From Rhodocyclaceae bacterium UBA1310 (lineage in GTDB: Bacteria > Pseudomonadota > Gammaproteobacteria > Burkholderiales > Rhodocyclaceae), in assembly GCA_002307175.1 (NCBI GenBank), contig DBTS01000129.1:9460-62151 (forward strand): DNA of 52,692 bases. Reading direction: 5' to 3'. The notes below the pieces were generated by a model. It was given only the letters and a program-made list of their open reading frames with translations. It did not search any database and was not told the origin of the DNA. Both the position numbers and the translations under genes were made by a program. Below are positions 52,439 through 52,692 of this stretch, one piece after another; position 1 is the first letter of the stretch, and every line of letters begins with the position of its first letter.

Positions 52439-52692
52439 TTACTTCACCTGCTGGGCAAATTGGCCCGACTTGTAGGCGGCGGCGATCTTGTCGAGTGCGA
52501 TAGCCTTGATCTTGCTGGCCTGACCGGCACTGCCGAAGGCTTCGAAGCGGGCGCGGCAGATCTGTTTGGCAGCTTCGCGGGCAGGCTTGAGGAAATCGCG
52601 CGGGTCGAACTTCGAGGGGTTTTCGAAGAGGAATTTGCGGACGGCTGCCGTCATGGCCAGACGGATATCGGTGTCGATATTCACCTTGCGCA
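52439..52692 (-). CDS. fba: Class II fructose-bisphosphate aldolase, C-terminal end
   Basis: The last 83 residues of a gene that begins beyond the window. RKVNIDTDIRLAMTAAVRKF, then FLKPAREAAKQICRARFEAF and the Gln/Val/Lys end match the C-terminus of the zinc-dependent aldolases of glycolysis in this group of bacteria. The Asn-Ile-Asp-Thr-Asp stretch is the conserved substrate-phosphate and monovalent-cation region. The GTG at 52684 is internal, not a start. Confidence 0.9.
   Translation of the reverse strand, partial: RKVNIDTDIRLAMTAAVRKFLFENPSKFDPRDFLKPAREAAKQICRARFEAFGSAGQASKIKAIALDKIAAAYKSGQFAQQVK

Noticed and set aside
1..52692. CRISPR arrays, tRNA or rRNA genes, insertion sequences, prophage
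   Set aside because: Reading through the window I found no regular spaced repeats, tRNA-like arms, rRNA stretches, transposase or phage proteins.

Overview
The window looks like a chromosomal segment of a betaproteobacterium, most probably of the Rhodocyclales or a close relative. This is inferred from gene content: a hemC-hemD-hemX-hemY string divergent from ppc, RdgC, ThrH, NnrU, a DksA without zinc cysteines, and a purC/fba neighbourhood. GC content is high and codon use looks even throughout. I see no rRNA, tRNA, CRISPR array, insertion sequence or phage gene. No gene-free gap reaches 300 bases; the longest are 23570-23867 and 44595-44873.

Layout. 1-1622: the end of a hemerythrin-like gene, a DUF2249 protein and a polytopic membrane protein, a set often seen with nitric-oxide or denitrification functions; an NnrU protein follows at 6631. 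1793-5685: a TPR-glycosyltransferase, and an MFS exporter divergent from a LysR regulator across a perfect palindrome. 5830-8636: ydfG, nnrU, corC and ybeY. 8745-12803: two tandem, equal-length peptide-binding proteins with no permease. The first transcribed one has a leader that folds into a compact three-way junction covering its ribosome-binding site. 12920-17036: hemCDXY; then ppc. 19986-23569: a secreted protein, a KTSC protein, a DUF134 regulator with a NifX-like protein bearing a Cys/His-rich tail, a rhodanese, psd and dksA. 23868-26598: a Cpx-type two-component system and a divergent CpxP/Spy protein sharing an exact CpxR box.

26727-34184 is the most unusual part. It holds six co-directional genes with gaps of 28 bases or less: thrH, a CHMI-type tautomerase, purU, an alginate-lyase-like periplasmic protein, a Pls/PosA-type nonribosomal peptide synthetase (A-T-three membrane/beta-helix units, no C or TE domain) and a phosphopantetheinyl transferase. 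The last three look like a self-contained pathway for a poly-amino-acid or amino-acid-modified product assembled at the membrane. The lyase-like protein appears to lack catalytic residues of true alginate lyases.

34302-52692 is mainly housekeeping: murB, rdgC, a nucleoside deoxyribosyltransferase-like protein, a Gfo/Idh/MocA oxidoreductase, a LOG-family protein, polA, an alpha/beta hydrolase, a GST, exonuclease III, a DUF4124-glutaredoxin protein, oligopeptidase A, an HDOD protein, purC, yggX, a 3-hydroxybutyrate dehydrogenase, a quinone reductase and the 3' end of fba. Several convergent pairs abut or overlap at their stop codons, and strong GC-rich hairpins mark many gene ends.
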